DNA of 64,000 bases from Pseudocercospora fijiensis CIRAD86 (taxonomy: Eukaryota > Ascomycota > Dothideomycetes > Mycosphaerellales > Mycosphaerellaceae): assembly GCF_000340215.1 (NCBI RefSeq), contig NW_006921536.1, forward strand, positions 5,044,874 to 5,108,873. Direction: 5' to 3'. Positions 32,415-42,467 of the stretch are shown here, piece by piece (position 1 is the stretch's first letter; each line of letters begins with the position of its first letter). A program made the translations under genes and the position numbers. The notes under the pieces were generated by a model. The model was not told where the DNA came from. It saw only the letters and a program-made list of their open reading frames with translations, and made no database searches.

Positions 32415-33278
32415 TCAGCGCAGTATGGCCGGGCGCAAGACCTCGAGCGCCTTATCAACAGCTTCCCAGACCTCCGCGCGATCTCGACCATTGTTGGTAG
32501 CGAGATCCGGATTCTCAGCGCCCTGCACCACACTGCGCACCTGCAACTCGAGTCCTTGCCAGCGTTTCAAGTACTTTGAGTGCTTGACCTTTGGCTGAGC
32601 GGGCTTCTTGGTATCGAGCTTCTTGAGATGGGCCTTCTTGCTGCTGTGTTGTTGAGGAGCAAGATTGAGCCGAGTAAGATGTGGAGTGAAACCGCCTAGT
32701 GGCATTGCGTTCATCCCTGTGCGCAGACGGCCGCCATCTTCTACCGACAGTGCCTCCCGCGGCTCTGGCAGTGGCTCTGGCGTGGCAGCAATCATGGCTT
32801 GGCGTTCAGCACTCACACCTTCCATGAGGCCTGCGTCGAGGTTGGGGATCGGTATACCACACATCGGCTCCTGGTTGGAGAGCGGCTCGGGCTCTCCCGT
32901 GTCAACAGTGTCCGACGCGTTGAACAGCGTGAACGCGCCAGGTGTGTAGTTGTCGACGGATAGGTTGGCACAGCGCTGACGTGGATGACGATCCCAACAC
33001 TGCAAGCACAAGGCCTCGCACTGTGACCATGCATGGCCAATAGCGTTGCAGTGCAGGCAGAGCAAATCTGCCACGACTGGTGACTTGGAGCTGCGGGAAC
33101 GCTTGTTAAGCTGGTCGGAGGTGCCTGCTGCCGAGGAAGAGCGTTCATGCTTCAACATGGGCCTGTATGGAAGCGCAGGCGAGAACTGCCCACATGGAGC
33201 CGTCGGGTCTTGGAGGTCAGCAAGATGCAATTGGGAAGTGTGAGTGCGAGAAGAGAGCTTACCGAGCTGGCACTCCAT
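32415..33278 (-). CDS. zinc-knuckle (CCHC-type) protein
   Basis: Not assigned to a named family. The favoured model has a 16-nt first exon (33278-33263), a 54-bp intron (GTAAGC donor, CTGAC branch site, CAAG acceptor) and exon 2 at 33208-32415, giving 269 aa starting MECQLDPTAPCG. The intron is a multiple of three, so an unspliced frame is also open, and the frame extends far upstream. The best feature is a cysteine cluster CLHCNAIGHAWSQCEALC followed by LQCWDRHPRQRC, that is, one CX2CX4HX4C zinc knuckle and a second, looser C2HC. These usually bind RNA or single-stranded DNA. The C-terminal third is basic (KKAHLKKLDTKKPAQPK), then amphipathic. The role is unknown; the start is uncertain. Confidence 0.55.
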   Translation of the reverse strand: MECQLGKLSSRTHTSQLHLADLQDPTAPCGQFSPALPYRPMLKHERSSSAAGTSDQLNKRSRSSKSPVVADLLCLHCNAIGHAWSQCEALCLQCWDRHPRQRCANLSVDNYTPGAFTLFNASDTVDTGEPEPLSNQEPMCGIPIPNLDAGLMEGVSAERQAMIAATPEPLPEPREALSVEDGGRLRTGMNAMPLGGFTPHLTRLNLAPQQHSSKKAHLKKLDTKKPAQPKVKHSKYLKRWQGLELQVRSVVQGAENPDLATNNGRDRAEVWEAVDKALEVLRPAILR

Positions 33279-34107
33279 TGTGCTATGGGCTTTCAACGCC
33301 AGCGATGGTGATATCGGCGTTGATGTTGTGGAGAGCGAAGAGGGTTGAAGCTGGAGTCGTGAAAGCTGATGGCTGCCCTCGAGTCTCGTGGAAGGTGGGT
33401 CCGTGCGCTGAACCCTGCATGAAACAAGGGTCCACGAAGAAAGAGGCAAGAGGCAAGTCATTGCAGGCAGGTGCGGTAGCTGACGATGCGAAAGGGCGAA
33501 TCCGCCGTACAACTCGTGCGGCGGTCGGCATGTGGCAGACAGGCAGCGTCTCGTGTAGAGCGTGCATATTGATGCCGAACACTCCATTTTTCAGTTCCTG
33601 GTGATGAAGTCCGTCCTACACCGGCTCCGGCCGTTTCAAGGTGATATGCATCTTATGCATATTGGCCTTTTTTGGGAATCACTTCTCTGTGCCAATGAGG
33701 TCTCGCAGATCCATTGATCAATGATCATAGGAGCCTGCGACCCTGTGGCATTGTCGCGACTGAGCGACGTTAATGTAGCATTGTTTGCAAGAGGGTGGAT
33801 GCCAGGTCAGGGCTGAAGTCGCCATTCTTGGTAGCCTGAGGCCGACACCAGTTCTATGATCATTGAGCGTAGTCGAGATTGAGCGTGGTGTGGTTGGTGT
33901 AGCTTTGGGCGCGGCGCAAGAGGTCGAAAGCAAAGTGAGGGCTGAAGTCGGCATTTCTTGCTGCCTGAGGCCGACGCGGCCAGATGCCGATGCTCGAGAT
34001 CGCACATGAACAGCACCAGCTGGAAGCATCACGTCGCACCATCACCAAACAACCCCAATCGCTTCGATGATACATTTCAGCAGCTATACCTGTCTTTTCC
34101 GGCGATC
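33279..34107. other. divergent intergenic region with a direct repeat
   Basis: Separates the zinc-knuckle gene (-) from the auxilin-like gene (+). It contains the direct repeat described separately and probably both promoters. The frame of the auxilin-like gene is open 50 codons upstream of its chosen ATG. Confidence 0.45.
33811..33976 (+). repeat. direct repeat pair, 129-bp spacing
   Basis: GGCTGAAGTCG followed by CATTTCTTG and GCCTGAGGCCGAC occurs near 33811-33845 and again at 33940-33975 with few differences. It lies just upstream of the auxilin-like gene. Confidence 0.75.
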
Positions 34108-36797
34108 ATGGACGACCTACTCGGGGAAGACTGGCAGAAGCCTGCCAAGACAAATGCCAGTAGCAGCAACCCTCCATTGAGCCAGAACCCGTTCGCAGCC
34201 AACTTCAACAGCTTACGAGCAAGTCCTGCAATCCCGACATCTGGAACAGCATCGCCACAGAATCTTAGCCGTCCTTCGAGTACACTCAATGGATCCGCAA
34301 AAGCGGCGGGAGGTGATGCCTTCGGTAACCTCCTGTCCAACAAATCGCAAAAGGCCGCAGGAAGCAATGTGTCAATACAGGAGAGGCAGAGGCAGCTGAT
34401 TGAAGAGAAGAGACGACAGCAAGAGCAACAAGCTTCGATGTGGGACACTCTTGGTAGCGGGAGAGGCACACCGGAAATACGTGGACCTTCGCCAGTAGCG
34501 TCGCAAGGGCCGCGAGAACAGGCAGAGGATGATATAATGGCAGCCTTCAATAAAGATGCGCCTGTCAGCAAAGCGAGCCATTTCCCTCCACCTCTGTCAA
34601 CCCATGCTAGTGGTAGGAGCACTCCAGCATTTCAGCAAACATCAATTCCGACGAGCACAAACAACGATAGCTTCAACGACGACGACGATCCCTTTGGCCT
34701 CTCTGCCTTGCCCAACAGGTCCAATGGGCATGTACCCGTGTCTTCGACAAATGGCGATGATGACGATATACTTGGAGATCTCGGGAAGCCTGTGGCAGAA
34801 AGGCCAGCGAAGACGCAAGCAGTGAGACCTGCACCACAGCAAGAACAATCTCCCGTTGGCGCAGACGAACCCCAAGATCGAGCTTTGGCAGAATTGGTCG
34901 ATATGGGCTTTCCAATCGACAATGCGAAGATCGCACTGGCAGAGTCTGGTGGCGACCCACAGGCTGCTGTAGGGTGCTTGCTACAGCAAGCTCACCAAGA
35001 GTCAAAGCGAAAAGCAAGGGACGAAGCGGATGAGCGACGACCAAGCCCGAGCAACGCGAGCAGAAGTCCACATCGTCGACCACAAGAGGTCGAAGCAGTG
35101 CCTGCATGGATGCGCCAGGAGCCCAGGCCTAGTTCAGCTGCCCGCAGGCAGGATAGCAGATCGCCTGCGGGAGGCGAGAAGGACGCCGCACAAATGGCAC
35201 AGGAATATGGAACCAAGTTCCTCAAAGGTGCTTCATCGTTGTGGAAGGCAAGTCAGAAGCAGATGGCGAAGACAGTGGCAGAGTTCCAACAAGATCGCGA
35301 TCCAGGCCAGCCAAAGTGGATGCAGGAAGCCGCCTCCGAATCTCGGCCGAGCAGTCAACAGAGACAGCGAGCACGCGACGTCAATGTGACCAACGAGGCA
35401 GCTCTGCTTGATGCACCACGCGAACGGCCACAAAAGCCATCACGACCATGCCTGACAGAACGGCAACCGCCGCAGACTGCAGAACCGCTGCCACACCGAC
35501 CAGCGCAGCAGCCCAGATTCATGCAACCTAGTCAGTCAACACAGGATAAGCGACCCTCATCAAAGCTGAGCAGACAGGAAGTCGAAGATCAGTCTGCGCA
35601 AGCGTACGTTAGTCCCGCGCGCCGAAAGAAGCAGGCACCAAAGCCAGAGCCTCAGCCAGAGCCGGAGGTCGACCTGTTCAGTGCCGCGCCACCTACGACG
35701 ACCCCAGCGACCTCAGCTCAGGCAAAGCCCAACGTTCTCCCGACCCCATCATCGATGCCCGTGAGGCCGAAGGCGCCCCCACGAACGATTCCTAGCGTTT
35801 CTCCAGCTGCACTCTCTACTTCCGCAAATCACCGCAAGGCTGGCGGCGAAGCTTTCAAGCGTGGAGACTATGCTTCGGCGCATGAAGCTTACGGTGCTGC
35901 TCTCAGCCCTCTGCCGGCAACTCATCCAATCACGATCATAGTTCTCAGCAATCGCTCTCTGACGGCGTTGAAGACTGGGGATGCCAAAATGGCCGTTTCT
36001 GATGCAGATCGAGCTTTAGAACTGATTGGCGCAAGCCAAGGTGTCGGCGAAACCATTGATCTTGGTGGTGGTGAGGGGACTAAGGATATGCGCGATTTCT
36101 ACGGCAAAGCGCTCATGCGGAAAGCTGAAGCTCTGGAGCACATGGAGAAGTGGACGGATGCTGCAGGAGTATGGAAGATTGCGATCGCGTCAGGTGTAGG
36201 AGGTGCCGTCAGTTTGCGTGGTCGTGATCGTTGCGAAAAGGCTGCTGCGCCTAAACCAGCCGCGAAACCCGCGACACCGAGACCTGCACCAGCTGCTGCT
36301 TCGAGAGCTCCCCCAGCAAAGAATCTCGGCAACAGCCTGCAGCGACCTGCTTTGTCGACTGTCAAGTCTGCAGAAGCAGTGAAGAAACTTCGTGCTGCTA
36401 ATGCTGCAGCAGAGAAGGCTGATGACGAGAAATTCGCGCTCTCGGATCAAGTGGAAGCGAAGCTGGTTGCATGGAAAGGAGGTAAATCCGATAATCTGCG
36501 TGCTCTGCTGCAAAGTCTGGACGCGGTGCTTTGGGAATCCGCTGGTTGGAAAAAGGTTGGGATGAGCGATTTGGTTCTGCCGAACAAGGTGAAGATTATT
36601 TATATGAAAGCTATCGCGAAGGTGCATCCCGACAAAGTAAGTGATGAGATCAGTAGGAGGTTGTGCAGCGATGAATTGTACTGACAACGATACAGATAGC
36701 ACAAGACGCTACGACCGAACAGCGAATGATTAGTGCAGCGGTCTTCAGCACGCTGAATGAGGCGTGGGATAAATTTAAGAAAGATAACAATCTATGA
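34108..36797 (+). CDS. SWA2: Auxilin-like J-domain clathrin-uncoating protein (SWA2)
   Basis: Auxilin homologue that recruits Hsp70 to strip clathrin coats. Two exons fit: 34108-36636 and 36696-36797, giving 876 aa. The start MDDLLGEDWQKPAK is the first ATG in good context; an upstream ATG would add 50 non-conserved residues. Regions in order: a Ser/Asn/Gln-rich N-terminus with short acidic clathrin-box-like motifs (DPFGLSALPN, DDILGDLG); a UBA domain near residues 257-295 (LAELVDMGFPIDNAKIAL); a Pro/Arg/Gln-rich middle with WMRQEP and WMQEAA; TPR repeats near residues 573-700 (ANHRKAGGEAFKRGDYASAH); and a C-terminal J domain with the HPD motif (KVHPDK). The last intron falls directly after HPDK; exon 2 restores IAQDATTEQRMISAAVFSTL and ends NEAWDKFKKDNNL. 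UBA-TPR-J order matches yeast Swa2. Confidence 0.92.
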
Positions 36798-37477
36798 TTG
36801 TAAGAAGATGATAATAAAAATTGAATCTAAAGACTCTCGCGCCTCACCCTCTTCTCTCCACGGCTACATAATGGGCACTGCTCACGCGACATCCAAACAG
36901 TCGGAACGGAACACATGACGGCGACTGTGCAATGCTATACCTTAGCTACTGAATGCTCCCGCTCACCCACAAGCAAATCCCGATGAACTCAATCCATCGA
37001 AATCACAACTGGTGCGCCAAAGACTTTCCCTTTACGTAGAACAGGTCTTGAAGTCAAGGCCAAGCCTTTGCATCACGCGAGTTAGAAGCGTCCCGCGGAG
37101 CATGCCACACAGCAGGATTCATCAATAGCCTGACTACGAGCGACGGTCTGCTGGCGTCAATAATATTTACCTCATTATATTGGCTTTGGAGCTCAAGGTA
37201 GTCCTTACAGCCATGAGCATCAATGCCAAGCCCATTCTACCACCACATCTTGTACCTTAGATGATCAGCGTTCTCTACGTCGATCCATATGGCAGAGTTA
37301 CATGTACGGAAATGAAAGGAGTTGCCTCTCGCCTTCACTTCTTCTACAAACGTAGGGCATTACTCCCAATCAAACACGCACTCTTGTAGTGCCGAGAATG
37401 ATTCCTTGTCACGTTTCTGAGTCTATGCTATTTTGTCAGGGCTAGCGACTGTAGCCCTCGACATTTCAGGACAATCG
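36798..37477. other. convergent intergenic region
   Basis: About 680 bp between the ends of SWA2 (+) and seryl-tRNA synthetase (-). No gene or repeat recognised. Confidence 0.5.
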
Positions 37478-38953
37478 CTATGAACGCTTCTCTTCCGCGA
37501 CTGCCTTTGGCCGCTCGACTACCTCTCCCTGGTTGGGGAGTTGCGGCTTACCTCCCCCCTTCTTCTGCTCTGCTGTACCTTTTGCCTTGAGCGATGTAGA
37601 ATCCTTCGGCAGCTCCTTCACATAAGGCAAGAACTCCTCCTGATCTGGCATGTATCTACGAAGTACCTCCGGAACCTCCATGCCATCCTCACGCTGGTAG
37701 TTTTCCATCACACAGCACAGCGCACGCTGCACAGCACAAAGAGTCGAGTTGAGTGCGTGCACGTAATCCTTCTTGTATGACGGATCGGTCTGCTTCTTCT
37801 GACCATACCGAATCTCGAGTTCGCGGGTCTGGTAGTCTGTGCAGTTGGAGCAGGAGACGAGCTCTTTGTATTCGCCCTGGAATGGGAACCATGCTTCAAG
37901 GTCGTACTTCTTGCTAGCAGCGTTGTTGAGAGCACCGGAGACGATGGCTACAACTTGGTATGGGATTTTGAGGGTCTTGTAGAACTCTTCCGAAAAGCCA
38001 ATCATCTCGTCGAAATGCTTCCAGCTGTCCTCGGGCTTGCAGAAGACAAATTGCTCAACCTTCTCGAACTGATGGACACGGAAGATACCCCAGGCGTCCT
38101 TGCCATGCGAGCCTGCCTCTTTTCGGAAGCAGGTGGACAGACCGCCGTATCTGATGGGGAGTTCGCTGTTGTTCAGCCACTCATCAGCATGCATGGCAGA
38201 GATGGGCTGCTCAGAGGTGGCAATGAGGTACTTGTCGGAGGTGGGGTCATTCTCTTTCTCGGTAACCTTGTAAAGCTCCTCGTCAAATTGCTCTAGCTGG
38301 GCAGTCTTGGCCATCTGATCTCGAAGCATGAAGTATGGTGGTTGGCATGCGGTGTAGCCTTTCTTGCGGAGGAAGTCCATGGCATACGTCTCTAGTGCTC
38401 GCTTCAGGTAGTATCCATTGCCGGTAAGGAAGTTGCCTCTGTGACCGACAATCTTGACACCTCGATCCCAGTCGGCACCGTCTAAGCGCGTGAGGACTTC
38501 ATGATGCGACAAACAGTCCTTCTTCTCCACCGTCACGCCCTCTGGAGCCCATGTGCGTATTGTAGCATTGTTGTCTTCGTTGTCTGAGACAGGCACTGTT
38601 TCGTGGACATAATTGCCTATGCTCTTGACCTTTTTCTGAAGCTGAGCATAGATCTCCTCAGCTTGCTTCTTCATTGCCTCCTGTTCCCTAGCCAAATCGT
38701 CCTTCTGCTGCTTCAATTGCTCAAACTCTTTCGGATCGCCCTTGCTCTTCTTATTTTGGCCCATTGCCTTCTGCACAGCGTTGATCTTGGCGCCCATTTC
38801 GGTCCTTGCTGCATAATCCGTCTTTCTGTGCTCCTCAAACATGGCAATCACCTCGTCCACAACCTCTTCTGGAGCATGGCGGCGACGTTGCGACTCCTTG
38901 ATCTTGGTTGGGTCGCCATTGCGCTCCTTGATGAAGTCGTTCACGTCCAGCAT
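37478..38953 (-). CDS. SES1: Cytosolic seryl-tRNA synthetase
   Basis: Class II aminoacyl-tRNA synthetase that charges tRNA-Ser. Single exon, 491 aa, starting MLDVNDFIKERNGDPTKIKE, the typical eukaryotic start; codons upstream of this ATG lack an in-frame ATG. Residues about 30-115 form the long antiparallel coiled-coil tRNA-binding arm (AVQKAMGQNKKSKGDPKEF and following). The catalytic core has motif 1 near the GNGYYLKRALETYAMDFL block, TSEQPISAMHADEWL, motif 2 (STCFRKEAGSHGKDAWGIFR followed by VHQFEKVEQF) and motif 3 near the NSTLCAVQRALCCVMENYQ segment. The C-terminus carries a Lys/Gly-rich extension usual for eukaryotic SerRS. No damage seen. Confidence 0.95.
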   Translation of the reverse strand: MLDVNDFIKERNGDPTKIKESQRRRHAPEEVVDEVIAMFEEHRKTDYAARTEMGAKINAVQKAMGQNKKSKGDPKEFEQLKQQKDDLAREQEAMKKQAEEIYAQLQKKVKSIGNYVHETVPVSDNEDNNATIRTWAPEGVTVEKKDCLSHHEVLTRLDGADWDRGVKIVGHRGNFLTGNGYYLKRALETYAMDFLRKKGYTACQPPYFMLRDQMAKTAQLEQFDEELYKVTEKENDPTSDKYLIATSEQPISAMHADEWLNNSELPIRYGGLSTCFRKEAGSHGKDAWGIFRVHQFEKVEQFVFCKPEDSWKHFDEMIGFSEEFYKTLKIPYQVVAIVSGALNNAASKKYDLEAWFPFQGEYKELVSCSNCTDYQTRELEIRYGQKKQTDPSYKKDYVHALNSTLCAVQRALCCVMENYQREDGMEVPEVLRRYMPDQEEFLPYVKELPKDSTSLKAKGTAEQKKGGGKPQLPNQGEVVERPKAVAEEKRS

Positions 38954-39688
38954 TTTGTAGAGGTATGTCACTTCTTTGATGCTGTGTGAAGGGTGGGCGA
39001 TTATATGAGCAACAAGGAGAGTGACTGGTGTTCTTAGGACTCATAAACGCGCCAGCCAAATAATTTGGGGAGGAGCGAGGGGCACATGGCAGGGGTCTAA
39101 ACTCTAAATGCGCTCTGCCAAGCTTTCACGCGACACCAACACAATGCTCCCGGTCTGGCTTTGGACGATAGCACAAGTATAGGCTCATGGGAATTAGTAT
39201 GGGAGTTCAGAATCTACATAGTGATGCCAGAAGCGAGTCTCCTCGCGATCGTCTGATCGATTCCACCTCTGCAAGTACGTTCCTGACACCAGTGCGACAT
39301 CTGCCTACTCGTCCAGCTTTGGTGAAGGCTGTAATGCTGCCCTGCCTCATGGCAGTTGCCACAAGGTCTTCTCCAAGCCATAGGCTTCTAAAAACAAGTC
39401 CTAATTTTGGCGAGTCCAGTTGAGGTGAAGCCATGATAACGCCGAGAGCGCATTTCCCCCTACTGATCACGCTCAGGTAGCTTCAAGATTTCACCAGCGA
39501 CGTGATCGTCTGTCTCCTAGAGGCTTTACCATCTTGAGAGCTCTGATTATGTCCTCAAGATACGGAGCCACTCACTGCCTTCACGAGAAGAGGTTGCGAA
39601 CATCGCAGGTCACGACGCCTCTTTTAACATCCACCTCTTCAGCCAAATGAAGATCTTATGCTCAAGAGTTTGAAGTAGTAATCAGCGC
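38954..39688. other. intergenic region
   Basis: About 735 bp between SerRS and the 3' end of folylpolyglutamate synthase, both on the minus strand. It should contain the SerRS promoter. No gene recognised. Confidence 0.45.
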
Positions 39689-41533
39689 TCAACCTGATGA
39701 GGGAGCAGTGGTCGAAGCTTCTGTAGCAATGCTTGAACCTTCCAGGACAGTCAAAGCACCTCCAACAATTCGAAAGGTTCCAGTGACGAGAATGTGTGCC
39801 GGACGCTCAAGCTGTCTCTCGCAGATCTCCCGGGCGAGCTCCACGGCCTCTTCTATGGAACGAACGACGTGAGCGGACGATTGTGGATCTGCTTCTTTCC
39901 AACATTGTGAGTAATCACGCTGCATTGATAACGTTTTCACTGCCATGGGGTCTGAATTGCTGTCCACGAAGTCTGTTGCACCATAATGTCAGCGAGGCCT
40001 GAATGAGAAAGCGATCAGGACTTACCAGGCTTGTACTGATTGTTCTTGTACGTCACGTTGGAGCAGAAAATCGCCGTTTCTGGTTGTATGGCCCACTCCT
40101 GCCGGAGTCTCTGTTGCACAGTGTCGATGAGCTGTCTTGCATTACGTGTCTCTGCTTGCTGGTTGAAGATGAGGATCGGTAACGGGTCTTCGCCGCGTTC
40201 TTTTCTTGCTCTTTGAATGGTTTTGCCGAACCAGTCGCATACAATCTTCAGGCTTTCCGTGGTGTGCGCTCCGTCTAGGTACCATGTACCATAATCGCGC
40301 CTCACAATCTCGCCTCTACCACGCCATAGCGAAGTCGTCAGTCCACATTTGAAGGGATCGGGCAAGTTTTCATCTAAAGATACAGTGCCTAGCTGATTTG
40401 GCCCACTTCTTGATGTCACGTCTGGACGGTGTGCACCAAGTGGCAGGTCAAACCTATCGAGAACACGAGATGCAAGGACAACCGCGAGAGCTGCGTTCCT
40501 CTTTTGGTAGTCTTCATCTGGAACTATCGGCACCTCTCTCAGACATTTGGCAATCGGGACCTCTCTCAGTACGACTTGCTTCTCCTCTGCTCTTTTCTGC
40601 AGAACCTTCATAGCGCCCTCTGGCTGGGCTACGGTATATGCTGGACTGCCGTGTTTCATTATGCCAGCTTTGTGCCATGCTATCTCTTCCACGGTATTAC
40701 CGAGCACTTGTACATGATCGATGCCTAGCGATGTAATGCCCACGGCGGCTGGCTTGGACAGTACGTTCGTGGAATCGAATTCACCACCAATACCGACCTC
40801 GTAGATCGCAACATCCACCTCTTCTTTGACAAAAGCGTGTAAAGACAGGAGAGTCAAATATCGAAAGTACGTAGGCTTGGGTCTTGGATCTGCTCCTCTT
40901 CGACGTGCACCATGTTCCAGGCGGTCCCACAGCTCGAAGAAGTACTGCGTGAACTTCTGTTCGGTGATCGGTTTGGAATTGATACGAATGCGCTCGCACA
41001 CGCTGAGAAGGTGAGGCGATGTATACAAGCCGATTTGCTTGGGGCAGCCATATCGTTCGCGATATTGGTTTAGGATGGAGTTCACGAATGCGCAAGTTGT
41101 TCCTTTGCCCTTGGTCCCGGCGACGTGTACGGCATTGAGAGCATCAAAGTCTGAAGGCTGAATCGTTGGTCAATGTTTCCTGTATGAATGGGCCTACCAC
41201 CAATCTACCTTGTAGCCAGCATCTTCGACGCACTGGAACATCTCATGCAGCGAGTCATTTTTGGTCAGATCCTTGGGCGGGTTCTTGCGACGCTCTTCCA
41301 AGACCTTGTGGTTGTTCTGAAGTGAGTTGAGGTACTTGAGCGCATCCTGTGCTGCCATTAGTCACCTGCGTCCGAGATGCTGTCTTCCATATTCGCACAT
41401 GGTATGTTGGCGAGGCTGGTCTCGGGCCAAGCCCAGAATCTACCAACGTAGTGAAATGAGCGATGCTACCCGTGCGAAATTCTCCTGTGTTGCAAGATCG
41501 AATGCCTCGAAGTGCATTGCTGGCACGCAACAT
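39689..41533 (-). CDS. MET7: Folylpolyglutamate synthase
   Basis: Adds glutamates to folates, retaining them in cell and mitochondria; needed for methionine synthesis. Well-supported exons are 41346(or 41358)-41209, 41157-40026 and 39972-39689. Introns of 51 and 53 bp have GT donors and AG acceptors, and the joins restore AGYKPSDFDALN and NQYKPDFVDSNS. The ATP-binding P-loop is VAGTKGKGTTCAFV. Other family blocks are the GLYTSPHLLSVCERIRIN segment, YEVGIGGEFDSTN (bearing metal ligands), GIDHVQVLG, AWHKAGI and WYLDGAHTTESL. Two N-termini are possible. An upstream exon 41533-41444 starts MLRASNALRGIRS, resembles a mitochondrial presequence and splices in phase to 41346 across a 97-bp intron; that gives 547 aa. 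An ATG at 41358 (MAAQDALKYLNSLQ) would give a 521-aa cytosolic form. A partner for dihydrofolate synthase is not seen nearby. Confidence 0.88.
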
Positions 41534-42467
41534 AGCAGTGGCCTGTGTTGAGATGGAGCAGAGGTCAAGATCGTTCACGGCGAGACCGCATTGGGGAGCT
41601 GTGGCAACGAGCGGGTGTGGCGCAGGAGTTTAGGCTGAGTCGTGGAGTCACATCGCTATCCTACTTTCGTATTACTTTCTATATACACCGCTATAGTAGC
41701 AGTAGTAGTAGGTCTTATAATATAGCAGTTTACTATAGCGAACCCTACTAGGCTTAGCTATAGTCGCAACTTCCTTGCTACTGCCGAGGTAGGCAAGGAG
41801 ATTAAGCACTACTAAGAAGATACGAGCAGCATATCTTGCTTAGGCGCTCGCCCTAACTACTCCGAAGAGGACCCTATAAATTAATCTCTAGCTACAACTC
41901 GACAAGCTAGCAGACAGCTACTATCTAGCATAACCGATAGTTAAACCCTCTAACTAGCTATCGGAAAGAGTAGCACTAGGAAATACACTACCCTATATAC
42001 GCCGTATAAGGGGTTTAGCTTAACCCTAATGTTTAACGGAGCGAATGGTAGTGTCTCTAGGGATATATAGACAGAAGCAAGAATTATATAGTAGTTCTAT
42101 ATAGTTTATACGTAAGTTAGAACATAGTAGGAATAGTAGATAGTCATAAATAATAAGTGTAATAGTAGTATTCGCGCGATCGACAAAAAAATTCGATGCT
42201 ATGCAAAATGCCTTTAGTGGTATGGGTAGTAGTCCAATCCATAATGATCCGATCCTCTCCGGTGCTTTGTCCTGTGGTGGTGTTAACGGGCTCCAGCCTT
42301 TCATGATGCTATCCCCAACCCAAGCCGCTACTACGCTACGCTACGCTTTACACTCCATCATACAAAAAAAGGCCCCATATGTACACATACAAACAACAGT
42401 GTCGAGGTGGGGGGCGATGCGATGCACCAAATCGCATCACACACAAATGCAGGTACAAGAGGGATCA
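41534..42467. other. intergenic region containing a RIP-like relic
   Basis: Lies between folylpolyglutamate synthase and the striatin 3' end. Most of it is the TA-rich relic described separately; the last part is ordinary striatin 3' flank. Confidence 0.5.
41652..42185. mobile_element. short RIP-mutated repeat relic
   Basis: About 530 bp with abundant TA and CTA/TAG steps and very few CA/TG dinucleotides, sharply unlike the flanking genes. This is the signature of RIP, which acts on repeated DNA, so the segment is probably a fragment or solo terminal repeat of a transposon. No coding capacity, TIR or target-site duplication could be defined. Confidence 0.55.
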
